Numbered from the stretch's first letter, positions 7,985-17,462 are shown. The stretch is 64,000 nt of DNA from Streptomyces monashensis (GCF_001866665.1 NZ_MLYO01000024.1:248001-312000); one strand, 5' to 3'. The notes: generated from the letters alone by a model not told the origin. Program-made: numbers and translations.

Positions 7985-9295
7985 ATGACCGACCGTCGTG
8001 CGCTCAGGGGGATCTGGGGGGATCTTTTGCTGACGTCTGTCTTCATCGCTGCCGTCTCGCTTGCCCTTTTCTGGATGGCGGCGTTCACCCTGTGGTGGCA
8101 GATGCACGCGTGGCGCACGCCCGAGGTGCTCGCCGCCACCCGCTTCGGCAGACCGGACGGGGGCGAGCAGCTGTCCTTCTCGCTGCTCCTGCCGGCCCGG
8201 CACGAGCAAGCCGTGCTCGACCACACCATCCAGCGGCTGCTGGAGTCCACACACACCGACTTCGAGATCATCGTGATCGTCGGGCACGACGACCCCGAGA
8301 CCACGCAGGTGGCCGAGAAGGCCGCCGCGCGCGACGCGCGTGTGCGGGTCGTCGTCGACACCCACGAGAAGAAGAACAAGCCCAAGGCCATGAACACGGC
8401 GCTGCCGCACTGCCGCGGTGACGTCGTCGGGGTCTTCGACGCCGAGGACCAGGTCCATCCGGAGCTGCTCGCCCACGTCGACCACGCCTTCCGGACGACC
8501 GGCGCGGACGTCGTCCAGGGCGGCGTCCAGCTCATCAACTTCCATTCCAGCTGGTACAGCCTGCGCAACTGCCTGGAGTACTTCTTCTGGTTCCGCTCCC
8601 GGCTGCACCTGCACGCGCAGAAGGGGTTCATCCCGCTCGGCGGCAACACCGTCTTCGTCCGGACGGAGGTCCTCAGGGAGGCCGACGGATGGGACCCCGA
8701 CTGCCTGGCGGAGGACTGCGACCTGGGCGTGCGGCTCTCGTCCGTCGGCAAGAAGGTCGTCGTCGCCTACGACTCCGACATGGTCACCCGCGAGGAGACG
8801 CCGGGCTCGCTCATGTCGCTCCTCAAGCAGCGCACCCGCTGGAACCAGGGCTTCCTCCAGGTGTACCGGAAGAAGGACTGGCGCGAACTGCCGGGACTCG
8901 GACAGCGGTTGCTCGCCAGGTACACCCTGATGACCCCGTTCATGCAGGCCTTCTCCGGTGTCGTCATCCCGCTGAACGCGGCCGTCGCGCTCTTCCTCGA
9001 CGTGCCCGTCGGCGTCGCCTTCCTCACCTTCCTGCCGCTGGTCACCGCCGTCGTCACCTTCGTCTTCGAGGTGGTCGGCCTGCACGACTTCGGCGTCCAG
9101 TACGGCCTGCGGGTCCGCCTCGCGCACTACGTCAAGCTCATCGTGGGCGGCCCCTTCTACCAGGTCCTCCTCGCCGGTGCCGCGATCCGCGCCGTATGGC
9201 GTGAACAACGCGGCCGCAACGACTGGGAGTTGACCTCGCACGTCGGCGCGCACCTCACCGCGGCCGAGCCGATCCGAGAGGACGTTCCCGCGTGA
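7985..9295 (+). CDS. Membrane glycosyltransferase family 2 (processive type)
   Basis: This 436-residue inner-membrane GT2 enzyme would transfer sugar from a nucleotide-sugar to a growing polysaccharide on the cytoplasmic face. All signature elements of processive GT2 enzymes are present: LLLPARHE at the nucleotide site, DAED as the metal-binding DxD, AEDCDLG with the catalytic acid and QRTRW as the QxxRW motif. One membrane helix precedes the catalytic domain (residues 13-35) and two to four hydrophobic segments follow it. ATG 7985 is chosen because the preceding in-frame residues look non-coding; no strong ribosome-binding site is visible, so the start is uncertain (GTG 7982 is possible). 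Its stop overlaps the GTG of the next gene. Cellulose or another beta-glycan is possible; the sugar cannot be read from sequence. Confidence 0.85.
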   Translation: MTDRRALRGIWGDLLLTSVFIAAVSLALFWMAAFTLWWQMHAWRTPEVLAATRFGRPDGGEQLSFSLLLPARHEQAVLDHTIQRLLESTHTDFEIIVIVGHDDPETTQVAEKAAARDARVRVVVDTHEKKNKPKAMNTALPHCRGDVVGVFDAEDQVHPELLAHVDHAFRTTGADVVQGGVQLINFHSSWYSLRNCLEYFFWFRSRLHLHAQKGFIPLGGNTVFVRTEVLREADGWDPDCLAEDCDLGVRLSSVGKKVVVAYDSDMVTREETPGSLMSLLKQRTRWNQGFLQVYRKKDWRELPGLGQRLLARYTLMTPFMQAFSGVVIPLNAAVALFLDVPVGVAFLTFLPLVTAVVTFVFEVVGLHDFGVQYGLRVRLAHYVKLIVGGPFYQVLLAGAAIRAVWREQRGRNDWELTSHVGAHLTAAEPIREDVPA

Positions 9296-10938
9296 CCTCC
9301 ACTCTTCCCGCGGTGACCGCAGCCACGGTCCCCGCGCAGGGCCGGCCTGTGCCCACGGACCGTCCGGCCGGCCGGGCCGAGCCTCCGGTACGGCTCCGCT
9401 CCTCCCGGCCCGACCTGCTGCTCTGCGGTGCCCTGCTCACGGTGATCCTCGTCGTCCAGGGCTGGAACATCGCCGACTACCCGGCCCTCAGCGACGACGA
9501 GGGCACCTACCTCGCCCAGGCCTGGGCCGTCCAGCAGGGCCGGGGCCTGGCCCACTACACCTACTGGTACGACCACCCGCCGCTCGGCTGGATCCAGATA
9601 GCCCTGCTCGGCTGGATCCCCTCGGCGCTCAGCCCCGGCTCCATGACCGTCGCCACCATGCGCGTCGCCATGCTGCTGATCAGCGGTGTCAGCGCGGTCC
9701 TCGTGTACGTCCTCGGGCGTCGGCTCTCGCTGCCGCGCTGGGCCGCCGGACTCGGCACGGCCCTGCTCGGGCTCTCCCCGCTCGCGGTCGTGCTCAGCCG
9801 GGAGATCTTCCTCGACAACATCGCCGTGATGTGGCTGCTGCTGGCGTTCTGCCTCGCCGCCTCGCCCAGCCGCCACCTCTGGCACCACTTCGGCGCGGGT
9901 CTCGCCGCCGCCGCGGGCGTGCTCACCAAGGAGACGATGCTCGTCGTCCTGCCCGCCCTGTTCGTCACCATGTGGGCGCACAGCCACCGCGACACCCGCA
10001 AGTTCGCCCTCACCGGAGCCGTCACCGCCTGCGCCCTGATCGGTATGTCGTACCCGCTCTTCGCGCTGCTGAAGGGCGAGCTGTTCCCCGGTGCCGGGCA
10101 CGTGTCCCTGTGGGACGGCATCACCTACCAGATGTCCCGGCCGGGCTCCGGCTTCCTCCTCGACCGGGGCTCGGGGTCGTACGGCGTGCTCCACTCCTGG
10201 CTGTACTACGACCGCGTCCTGCCTCTCGGGGGCCTCGCCGGAGCCCTGCTCCTGCTGCTCACCCGGCGCTGGTCCGGCACCGCCCGGGCGCTCACCGGAC
10301 CGTCCCTGGCCGTGGCGATCCTCGCCCTCGTCGCCCTGCGGCCGAACGGCTATCTGCCCGCCATGTACGTCATCGGCGCGCTGCCCTTCCTCGCCCTGGT
10401 GCTGGCGGGCGGCCTGGCCTCCGTCGGGCACGCGGTGCTGCGCCGCCGGCGGACGGAGGGCGAGAAGCGGTACGTCACCGGCGGCCGGTACGCGGCTGCC
10501 GCCGTGCTCGTCCTCGCCGCCGGCGCCTACGTCGTACCGCACTGGTACGACGGCGACCGCACCGCCGTCACCGCCGACGCCAACAAGCCCTACCGGCAGG
10601 CCTCCCACTGGCTCGGCACGAAGGTCGCGGACCCGAAGGACACCCGGGTCCTGGTCGACGACGCCCTCTGGCTGGACCTCGTGCACGCCGGGTACCGGCC
10701 CGGGCTCGGCGCCGTCTGGTTCTACAAGGCCGACCTCGACCCGGCCGTCACCAGGACCATGCCGCACGGCTGGCGGGACATCGACTACGTCGTCGCCTCG
10801 CCGACCGTCCGCCGCGACGCCAAGGACCTGCCGAACGTCAGGGCCGCCATCCAGCACTCCGTGCCGGTCGCCACCTTCGGCACCGGGGAGGACCGCATCG
10901 AGATCCGCCGCATCCAGGCCGTGGGCGGTGCCCGATGA
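9292..10938 (+). CDS. GT39/ArnT-like membrane glycosyltransferase
   Basis: This 548-residue polytopic protein has about 11-12 hydrophobic segments and resembles dolichyl/polyprenyl-phosphate-sugar-dependent transferases (GT39/GT83, ArnT-like). These move a sugar from a lipid carrier to an acceptor outside the membrane. The first extracytoplasmic loop contains DDEGTYLAQAWAV, with the acidic pair expected at the catalytic position, followed by DHPPLGW. LSREIFLDN is also typical. The C-terminal third is a soluble extracytoplasmic domain. It starts at GTG 9292 overlapping the previous stop (GTGA), and the next gene starts inside its stop codon (ATGA), so the genes are translationally coupled. The neighbouring GT2-GtrA protein could make the lipid-linked sugar it uses (inference). 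Confidence 0.8.
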   Translation: MTSTLPAVTAATVPAQGRPVPTDRPAGRAEPPVRLRSSRPDLLLCGALLTVILVVQGWNIADYPALSDDEGTYLAQAWAVQQGRGLAHYTYWYDHPPLGWIQIALLGWIPSALSPGSMTVATMRVAMLLISGVSAVLVYVLGRRLSLPRWAAGLGTALLGLSPLAVVLSREIFLDNIAVMWLLLAFCLAASPSRHLWHHFGAGLAAAAGVLTKETMLVVLPALFVTMWAHSHRDTRKFALTGAVTACALIGMSYPLFALLKGELFPGAGHVSLWDGITYQMSRPGSGFLLDRGSGSYGVLHSWLYYDRVLPLGGLAGALLLLLTRRWSGTARALTGPSLAVAILALVALRPNGYLPAMYVIGALPFLALVLAGGLASVGHAVLRRRRTEGEKRYVTGGRYAAAAVLVLAAGAYVVPHWYDGDRTAVTADANKPYRQASHWLGTKVADPKDTRVLVDDALWLDLVHAGYRPGLGAVWFYKADLDPAVTRTMPHGWRDIDYVVASPTVRRDAKDLPNVRAAIQHSVPVATFGTGEDRIEIRRIQAVGGAR

Positions 10939-12104
10939 GCGAGCACACCGCCCCGACACCCGGCCTGGACGCCGCAGAGATAGCCGAGCCCGGCGCCGTC
11001 ACCGTCGTCGTCCCGACCTTCAACGAGTCCGCGAACATCCGACGGCTGCTGCGGCTGATCACCGAGTCGGTGCCCGCGCGGCTGCCCTGTGAGGTCGTCT
11101 TCGTGGACGACTCCACCGACGACACGCCCGAGGTGATCCGCGCGGCCGCCCAGGACTGCCCGTTCCCGGTGGCCGTGCTGCACCGTGCGGAACCCGTCGG
11201 CGGGCTCGGCGGGGCGGTCGTCGAGGGGATCAAGGCCGCGACCTCGGAGTGGATCGTCGTCATGGACGGCGACTGCCAGCATCCGCCGTCCCTGATACCG
11301 GAGTTGGTGGCCACCGGCGAGCGGGCGAACGCCGGGCTCGTCGTCGCCTCCCGGTACATCGAGGGCGGCAGCCGGGCCGGGCTCGCCGGCGGCTACCGGG
11401 TGACCGTCTCGCGCGGCGCGACCTGGCTCACCAAGGCCCTCTTCCCGCGTCGGCTGCACGGCATCAGCGACCCGATGAGCGGCTTCTTCGCCATCCGGCG
11501 CAGCGCGGTCAGCGCCGAGGTGCTGAAGCCTCTCGGCTACAAGATCCTCCTGGAGCTGGCCGTCCGCAGCCGTCCGGGCCGGGTCGCCGAAGTGCCGTTC
11601 GTCTTCCAGGACCGGTTCGCGGGGGAGTCCAAGTCGACCGCGCAGGAGGGCTTCCGCTTCCTGCGTCATCTGGCCGGACTGCGCACCGCCTCACCCGTCG
11701 CCCGCATGGTGGGCTTCGGGCTGATCGGCGCCAGCGGCTTCGTGCCGAACCTCGTCGGACTCTGGGCGCTCACCGCCCTCGGGACGCACTACGTGCCCGC
11801 CGAGATCCTCGCCAACCAACTGGGCGTCGCCTGGAACTTCCTGCTCATCGAGCAGCTGCTGTTCCGCGACCGGCGCGCGCACCGCCGTCGGTGGGACCGG
11901 CTCGGCCGGTTCGCGCTGCTGGCCAACGCCGACCTGGTGCTGCGCATCCCGCTGATCGCGCTGCTCGTCGGCCGGTTCGGCATGGGCGCCCTGCCGGCCA
12001 CCGCACTTGCGCTGGCCATGACGTTCGTCCTGCGCTTCGTCGGGACCGAAGCGCTGGTCTACCTCCCTCGCCGCCGGGGGAGCCGAGCAAGGAGAGCCGC
12101 TTGA
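10935..12104 (+). CDS. Polyprenyl-phosphate glycosyltransferase GT2 fused to GtrA domain
   Basis: This 389-residue two-domain protein has at residues 20-245 a DPM1-like GT2 domain with VVVPTFNESANI, FVDDSTDDT and MDGDCQHPP (the DxD site), typical of enzymes that charge polyprenyl phosphate with a sugar. Residues 258-380 form a GtrA-like four-helix membrane domain, proposed in relatives to help move the lipid-linked sugar across the membrane. The fusion places synthesis and flipping in one chain, which fits a donor role for the adjacent GT39-like transferase. ATG 10935 overlaps the preceding stop. The oxidase gene begins with TTG at its last codon, preceded by aaggagag. Confidence 0.88.
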   Translation: MSEHTAPTPGLDAAEIAEPGAVTVVVPTFNESANIRRLLRLITESVPARLPCEVVFVDDSTDDTPEVIRAAAQDCPFPVAVLHRAEPVGGLGGAVVEGIKAATSEWIVVMDGDCQHPPSLIPELVATGERANAGLVVASRYIEGGSRAGLAGGYRVTVSRGATWLTKALFPRRLHGISDPMSGFFAIRRSAVSAEVLKPLGYKILLELAVRSRPGRVAEVPFVFQDRFAGESKSTAQEGFRFLRHLAGLRTASPVARMVGFGLIGASGFVPNLVGLWALTALGTHYVPAEILANQLGVAWNFLLIEQLLFRDRRAHRRRWDRLGRFALLANADLVLRIPLIALLVGRFGMGALPATALALAMTFVLRFVGTEALVYLPRRRGSRARRAA

Positions 12105-14512
12105 GCACGTACCGCAGACGGACCGCGCTGGCCGGGGTGGGCGCCCTGACCGCCGGGCTGCTCCTGGCCGCGCCGCAGAGCGCCGAGGCCGCCAACCTGA
12201 TCAAGAACCCCGGCTTCGAGACCGCCGGTACGGACGGCATGCCGTACTGCTGGGAGAAGTCGGGCTGGGGTGACAACGACTTCACCTTCGAGACGACCTC
12301 GGACGCGCACTCGGGGTCGGCGGCCATGAAGGTCACGCTGACCCGCCGGGTCGACGGCGACCGCAAGGCGATGCTCACGGAGTCCACCGACTGCGCACCG
12401 GCCGTGGCCGTCGGCAAGCAGTACGACCTCGGGGTCTGGTACAAGACCACCACCCCGGACGCCAACGTCACGCTGTTCCGGCACGACACCACCGCCGGCT
12501 GGCAGTACTGGACCGACGTCAAGACCCTCGACATGGCCTCGGCCTGGACGCAGGCCACCGTCCGCACCCCCGAGATCCCGCCCGGCACCGACCGTATCAC
12601 CTGGGGTGTCTCCGTCTACGGCACCGGCTCGGCGACCACCGACGACTACACCATGGACCAGGTACCGGACGTGACCCCGCCCGCCCAGTGCACCGGCACC
12701 GACGACCAGTGCGCCCACGGCAGCTGGTCCGTCCTGCCGACGCAGAACCCGGTCCGCTCCATGCACTCCGTCGTGCTCAGCGACGGCAAGGTGCTGCTGA
12801 TCGCCGGCTCCGGCAACAGCCAGGACGCCTTCAACGCGGGGACGTTCACGAGCGCCGTGTACGACCCGGTGAACGGCACGTACAAGGTGATCCCCACCCC
12901 GAAGGACATGTTCTGCGCGGGACACGTCCAGCTCCAGGACGGCCGGGTGCTCGTACTGAGCGGCAACAAGTCCTATCCGGACCCGAACGGCACGCACGGC
13001 TACGAGGGGTTCAGGGACTCGTACGTCTTCGACCCGAAGACCGAGACCTACACCAGGACCAACGACCTCAACGACGGCCACTGGTACCCGTCGGCGACCG
13101 AGCTGGGCAACGGTGACGTCATCACCTTCGGCGGGCTGCGCGAGGACTCCACCGGCTCGGTGACGGCGGAGAGGTTCTCGGCCGCGCAGAACCAGTGGCT
13201 TCCCACGTCTCAGGTCAACCAGACCTGGTCGTACTGGGGCCTGTACCCGGCGATGATCCTGATGCAGGACGGCCGCCTCTTCTACACGGGCAGCCATGTC
13301 TTCGGCAACAACATCCCCGGCACCGGCTCGGCGGTCTACGACTACGGCGCCAACACGATCACGCAGATCCCGGGGCTGCAGAACAAGGACCAGCGGGACC
13401 AGTCGTCGTCCGTGCTGCTGCCTCCGGCACAGGATCAGCGGGTGCTGACGGTCGGCGGCGGCAACATCGACTCCAACCCCGATGCGGGCCGCCTCACCGA
13501 CGTGATCGACCTCAAGCAGGCGAACCCGTCGTACGTCGCCGGGCCGCCGATCCCGCAGGGCACGGTCAACCTGGGCAACGGCAAGGTCCCGGAGACCGGC
13601 AACCAGGGCAAGATGTACGTCTCCACCGTGCTGCTGCCCGACGGCAAGGTGCTGGAGACCGGCGGCGCCCTGCACAACCGCGCCAATCCCGTGTACGAGT
13701 CCTCGCTCTACGACCCCGCCACCAACGCCTTCCAGCAGGTGGCCGCCGACCCCGAGTCCCGCGGCTACCACTCCTCGGCGTTCCTGCTGCCCGACGGCCG
13801 GGTGATGGCCACCGGCGACAACCCGGGCAACGGCAGCTGGAACCACAACGTGTCGATCTACACCCCGCCGTACCTCTACAAGGGCACCCGCCCGACGATC
13901 ACGTCGGTGATCAGTCAGGAGTGGAAGTACGGCGACACCCAGCGGATCACCGTCGACCGGCCGATCGCCAAGGCGGAGCTGATCCGCCCGGCCGCGGTGA
14001 CTCATTCGTCCGATCCGAACCAGCGGTTCGTGGATCTGCCGCTCTCGGTCGACGGCAACAACGTCGACCTGAACGTGACGAACAACCCGAACATCGCCCC
14101 GCCCGGCTGGTACATGCTCTTCGCGGTCGACGCCAACGGGGTGCCCTCGGTGGCCCAGTGGGTGCACCTGACGGGCCCGGCGGCCATGACCGCCGCGTCC
14201 CCGCACATCCACGCCTTCGCCGACGGCCTCACCGGCAAGGTCGCGGGCCCCGGCAAGAAGCGCACGTCCCAGCAGGTGAGCCCGACCCTCTCCGGCTGCG
14301 ACCGGCACTACGGTTCGATCAACGTGTGTGTGCCGACGGCCTTCCCGGCGCAGGTGAGGAAGACGACCGCGGCGCGCTGCGCCTGGCTGCAACGGAACGA
14401 CTACGGCCGGCTGAAGGTCAACGGCGCAGACGATCCACTGGGGTTGGACCCGGACCGGAACGGAATCGCCTGTGACAAGGGCGATGTGAAGGGCGGTGGG
14501 AGCAGGCGCTAG
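12101..14512 (+). CDS. Secreted galactose-oxidase-like mono-copper radical oxidase
   Basis: This 803-residue secreted enzyme begins with TTG 12101 after ribosome site aaggagag and has a signal peptide with twin/triple Arg (YRRRTALAG) cut near SAEAAN. It then carries a carbohydrate-binding-like jelly roll (about 32-185), a kelch propeller, a DUF1929-type C-terminal domain and an Excalibur-like tail (DPDRNGIACD). All copper-site residues of galactose oxidase can be placed: Cys272 in MFCAGH and Tyr329 in GHWYPSAT (the thioether pair), Tyr556-His557 in GYHSSA, and His635 in VTHSSDP. An active Cu-radical alcohol oxidase producing aldehyde and peroxide is therefore expected. In Streptomyces, GlxA works with the GT2 CslA on a hyphal-tip glycan; this cluster looks like a parallel arrangement, but with extra transferases and extra domains. 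Confidence 0.9.
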   Translation: MSTYRRRTALAGVGALTAGLLLAAPQSAEAANLIKNPGFETAGTDGMPYCWEKSGWGDNDFTFETTSDAHSGSAAMKVTLTRRVDGDRKAMLTESTDCAPAVAVGKQYDLGVWYKTTTPDANVTLFRHDTTAGWQYWTDVKTLDMASAWTQATVRTPEIPPGTDRITWGVSVYGTGSATTDDYTMDQVPDVTPPAQCTGTDDQCAHGSWSVLPTQNPVRSMHSVVLSDGKVLLIAGSGNSQDAFNAGTFTSAVYDPVNGTYKVIPTPKDMFCAGHVQLQDGRVLVLSGNKSYPDPNGTHGYEGFRDSYVFDPKTETYTRTNDLNDGHWYPSATELGNGDVITFGGLREDSTGSVTAERFSAAQNQWLPTSQVNQTWSYWGLYPAMILMQDGRLFYTGSHVFGNNIPGTGSAVYDYGANTITQIPGLQNKDQRDQSSSVLLPPAQDQRVLTVGGGNIDSNPDAGRLTDVIDLKQANPSYVAGPPIPQGTVNLGNGKVPETGNQGKMYVSTVLLPDGKVLETGGALHNRANPVYESSLYDPATNAFQQVAADPESRGYHSSAFLLPDGRVMATGDNPGNGSWNHNVSIYTPPYLYKGTRPTITSVISQEWKYGDTQRITVDRPIAKAELIRPAAVTHSSDPNQRFVDLPLSVDGNNVDLNVTNNPNIAPPGWYMLFAVDANGVPSVAQWVHLTGPAAMTAASPHIHAFADGLTGKVAGPGKKRTSQQVSPTLSGCDRHYGSINVCVPTAFPAQVRKTTAARCAWLQRNDYGRLKVNGADDPLGLDPDRNGIACDKGDVKGGGSRR

Positions 14513-15231
14513 CCGTGCTCCGCCAGGGCGCGCTCCACGATCGCCGCCAGCTGGTCGTGGTGTGCGCCCTTCCAGTAGGCGCGCCCGCAGTCCGTGCACT
14601 GGGCGAAGACGTCGTACGAGCGTTGGGTGCCGTGCTTGAGCTGAGTGGCCAGCTCGTCCTTGGTGGCCTGCCTGAGCAGGCCGTTGCAGGCCGTGCAGCG
14701 GGTCCAGGGGTGCAGGTCGGGGGCGAAGCGGTCGAGGATGTCGTGGAGTTGGTCGTCGGGGCGGGTGCTGTAGACGAAGGCGCCGGCCCACAGTTCGCGG
14801 CGGCGCAGCAGGCCCCGGTCGCGGCTGAGCATCACGCGCTTCTCGGCCGCCGAGCGGGTCGCGAGGGCGGGGTCGCCGATGTCCGTCGACTCGTACGCCG
14901 TGTCCACGCCGAGGAGGCGCAGGCGGCGGGCGAGGGTGCCCAGGTGGACGTCGAGGAGGAAGCGGAGCGGGGCGCCGGGGACCCGCTGGGGGCGCTCGAC
15001 GGGGCGCACGCGCACCTGCTCGCCCGCCCGCGGAATGTGCGACACCGGCACCTCGCGGCCGTCCACGACCAGCGCGCCGACCTCGGTCAGCGGGACGCCC
15101 AGGGACTCGATGACATGGCCGAGCGTGGAGACGCCGTCCGTGGCCAGCGCCGTCGCACCGCCGCGCCGGGACTGCGGTACGAACACATGGAGCGCGGGGG
15201 CGACTTCGACGTGGATCTCGGCTGCGTTCAC
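14509..15231 (-). CDS. Mut7-C ubiquitin-like/RNase domain protein
   Basis: This 240-residue protein has two recognised parts. Residues 1-90 are a ubiquitin/MoaD-like fold (Mut7-C ubiquitin). Residues 92-240 are a Mut7-C domain of PIN-like fold, opening FLLDVHLGTLARRLRLLGVD, with acidic residues and a zinc ribbon built from CTACN and CTDCG. The domain is considered an RNase by comparison with nematode MUT-7; its bacterial substrate is unknown. It is convergent with the oxidase gene: the two stop codons share the palindrome CTAG at 14509-14512. Confidence 0.85.
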   Translation of the reverse strand: MNAAEIHVEVAPALHVFVPQSRRGGATALATDGVSTLGHVIESLGVPLTEVGALVVDGREVPVSHIPRAGEQVRVRPVERPQRVPGAPLRFLLDVHLGTLARRLRLLGVDTAYESTDIGDPALATRSAAEKRVMLSRDRGLLRRRELWAGAFVYSTRPDDQLHDILDRFAPDLHPWTRCTACNGLLRQATKDELATQLKHGTQRSYDVFAQCTDCGRAYWKGAHHDQLAAIVERALAEHG

Positions 15232-15264
15232 CTCGTCAGCATCGCACGCCGGGGCGCCGCGGCC

Positions 15265-15906
15265 TCAGCGGTTTTCGCGGGGCAGTCCCCGGTCCATGAC
15301 GGTCAGGGCCCGGTCCATGAGGTCGTGCAGATCGCCCCCGAAGTCGTTCTCGGCCCAGTACATGGAGACCTCCATCAGGCCGCCGATCAGGGACATGGCG
15401 TAGACGCGGACCTCCAGGGCGTCGGGGTCCAGGCCGTAGTGTTCGGCGAGGGCGCCGCGCAGCAGGCGGCCGGTCTCCGACATGCTCTCGAACATCCGCG
15501 AGCGGACGGCGGGGACCTGCACCGTGAGCTGGGTGCGCAGGCGCACCACCTCGGGGTCCTCGCCCGCGTTGGCTTCCAGGGCCTTGTGCATGACGTGCCG
15601 CATCGACTCCATCCACGGCTCGCCGGCGGGCCGGGCGCGCAACTCCTCCACGATCAGCGCGTCGTACTCGTCCGTGAGGACGATGTCCTCCTTGGTCGGG
15701 AAGTACCGGAAGACGGTCGACGGCGACACCTCGGCCCGCTCGGCGATCTGCTCGACGGTCGTGGCGTCGTACCCCTGCTCCCTGATCAGTGCGTACGTCG
15801 CCGTGCGGATCGCCTCGCGGGTCTTGATCTTCTTGCGCTCGCGCAGGCCCAGCCGGGGGCGCTCGGCGGGGGAGAGGGGGGAACGTGCGGCCGTCATACG
15901 GTTCAT
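15265..15906 (-). CDS. TetR family regulator of the adjacent MFS pump
   Basis: This 213-residue regulator has a TetR-type helix-turn-helix at about residues 30-75 (REAIRTATYALI, TTVEQIAERAEVSPSTVFRYF) and a C-terminal ligand domain. Its start (15906) lies two bases after the stop of the MFS transporter gene, so it is co-transcribed downstream of the pump it probably represses. ATG 15897 is an alternative start nine bases in. The palindrome ahead of the MFS gene is its likely operator, giving a self-regulating efflux unit. Confidence 0.88.
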   Translation of the reverse strand: MNRMTAARSPLSPAERPRLGLRERKKIKTREAIRTATYALIREQGYDATTVEQIAERAEVSPSTVFRYFPTKEDIVLTDEYDALIVEELRARPAGEPWMESMRHVMHKALEANAGEDPEVVRLRTQLTVQVPAVRSRMFESMSETGRLLRGALAEHYGLDPDALEVRVYAMSLIGGLMEVSMYWAENDFGGDLHDLMDRALTVMDRGLPRENR

Positions 15907-15908
15907 TG

Positions 15909-17462
15909 TCAGGCATCCTCCGCGGCGACGACCATGGTGGCGTCGCCGGTTTCCGCCTCCCGTGCGGGTGACGCCGTCCTCGGCAGGAGGAGGGCCGCCA
16001 GCAGCGCGGCGACCAGCGCGGCGATCCCGCACACCAGCAGGACCACGCCCATGCCGTGGACGTAGGCGTCGTTCGCGGAGGCGGCGAGGCGGGCCGCGCT
16101 CGCGGGGTCCGTCCGCTCGGCGACCAGGTGCGCGGCGACCACCGACTCGCCGGCGGTGTGCGCGGCGTGCGGGGGCAGCCCGGTGACGTCGAGCCGGTCG
16201 CGGAAGATCCCGGCGAGCAGGCTGCCCAGCAGGGCGATGCCGACGGCGGCGCCGACCTGGCGCAGTGTCATCAGCAGGCCCGAGCCGCTGCCCGCCCGGT
16301 CGCGCGGCAGGGTGCCGAGGGCGCCGTCCATCGCGGTCACGACGGCGAAGCCGAAGCCGACGCCGGTGATCGACAGCCACAGCGCGACGAAGCCGTAGCC
16401 GGAGCCCGCCGTCGTACGGCTGCCGAGCAGCGCGGCGAAGGCCAGCACCACCAGCCCGGCGCTCACCACGGCCCGCGCGCCGAACCGGGCGACGACCGGC
16501 TGGGCGCCCCGCGCGGCCAGCATCAGGCCGCCCATCATCGGCAGCAGCCGCACGCCGGTGCCGAGGGCGTCGTGGCCGAGGACGGCCTGGAGGTACGGGG
16601 GCAGCACGAACAGCAGGCCCGACAGCACGAACATCACCAGGGTCGCGGCGAGCGTGTTGAACAGGAAGCCGCGGTGGGCCAGCAGCGTCATGTCGAGCAT
16701 GGGGCGCTCGGCCCGCCGCTCGCGCAGCACGAGCGCGGTGAGCAGCGCCGCGGCCGCCGCGAACACCGTCAGGATCAGCGGGTCGCTCCAGCCTCGGTCG
16801 GGCGCCTCGATGATCGCGTAGACGAGGGCGCCGAGGCCGGTCGCGGTGAGCGCGGCGGACAGGACGTCGACCCGCGGGGAGGCGGGGTCGCCGGTCTCGG
16901 GGAGCAGGAGGACGCAGGCGGCGATGCCGAGAGCGGCCATCGGGACGTTGACCAGGAAGACCGAGCCCCACCAGAAGTGGTTCAGCAGCCAGCCGCCGAT
17001 GATCGGGCCGAGCGGCAGACCGAGCGCGGAGGCGGCGGAGATGATGCCGACGGCCTTGGCGCGCTCGTCGGCGCCGAAGAGCGAGGGCAGCACGGACAGG
17101 GCGAGCGGGGTGACGAGCGCGCCGCCGACGCCCATGAACGCCCGGGCCGCGACGACCCAGTTCACGTCGGGGGCCAGCGCGCCCGTCAGCGAGCCGGCGA
17201 GGAAGAGGGCGAGCCCGGTGATCAGCATCCGGCGCCGCCCGAACCGGTCGCCGAGGAGGCCGGCGGGGAGCATCAGGGCGGCGAAGACGACGACGTACGC
17301 GTCCGCCATCCATTGCTGCCGGCCGGTACCGGCGCCCAGTTCGGCGGCCATCGTCGGCAGCGCCACGTTGAGGATCGTCATGTCGAAGCCGAGCGTGAGC
17401 ATGCTCGCGACCAGGGCCGCGAGGGCCCACCAGCGCCGTGGGTTCGCAGTGACAGCAACCAT
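15909..17462 (-). CDS. MFS drug efflux transporter, DHA2 (14-TM) family
   Basis: This 517-residue transporter has about 14 hydrophobic segments and belongs to the EmrB/QacA (DHA2) group of proton-coupled drug exporters. Diagnostic motifs are FDMTILNVALPTM in helix 1 (motif D1), LGDRFGRRRMLITG (motif A, loop 2-3) and LGLPLGPIIGG in helix 5 (motif C, typical of antiporters). It is first in an operon with the TetR regulator. ATG 17462 sits only a few bases from an inferred -10 region, so the message may be leaderless. The exported compound cannot be predicted. Confidence 0.9.
   Translation of the reverse strand: MVAVTANPRRWWALAALVASMLTLGFDMTILNVALPTMAAELGAGTGRQQWMADAYVVVFAALMLPAGLLGDRFGRRRMLITGLALFLAGSLTGALAPDVNWVVAARAFMGVGGALVTPLALSVLPSLFGADERAKAVGIISAASALGLPLGPIIGGWLLNHFWWGSVFLVNVPMAALGIAACVLLLPETGDPASPRVDVLSAALTATGLGALVYAIIEAPDRGWSDPLILTVFAAAAALLTALVLRERRAERPMLDMTLLAHRGFLFNTLAATLVMFVLSGLLFVLPPYLQAVLGHDALGTGVRLLPMMGGLMLAARGAQPVVARFGARAVVSAGLVVLAFAALLGSRTTAGSGYGFVALWLSITGVGFGFAVVTAMDGALGTLPRDRAGSGSGLLMTLRQVGAAVGIALLGSLLAGIFRDRLDVTGLPPHAAHTAGESVVAAHLVAERTDPASAARLAASANDAYVHGMGVVLLVCGIAALVAALLAALLLPRTASPAREAETGDATMVVAAEDA

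Noticed and set aside
9157..10959. 600-residue minus-strand frame antisense to the GT39-like gene
   Set aside because: Low-complexity Gly/Glu/Gln-rich shadow caused by high GC at third positions.
12059..14791. 910-residue minus-strand frame antisense to the oxidase gene
   Set aside because: No motif or signal; the opposite strand encodes a complete copper oxidase.
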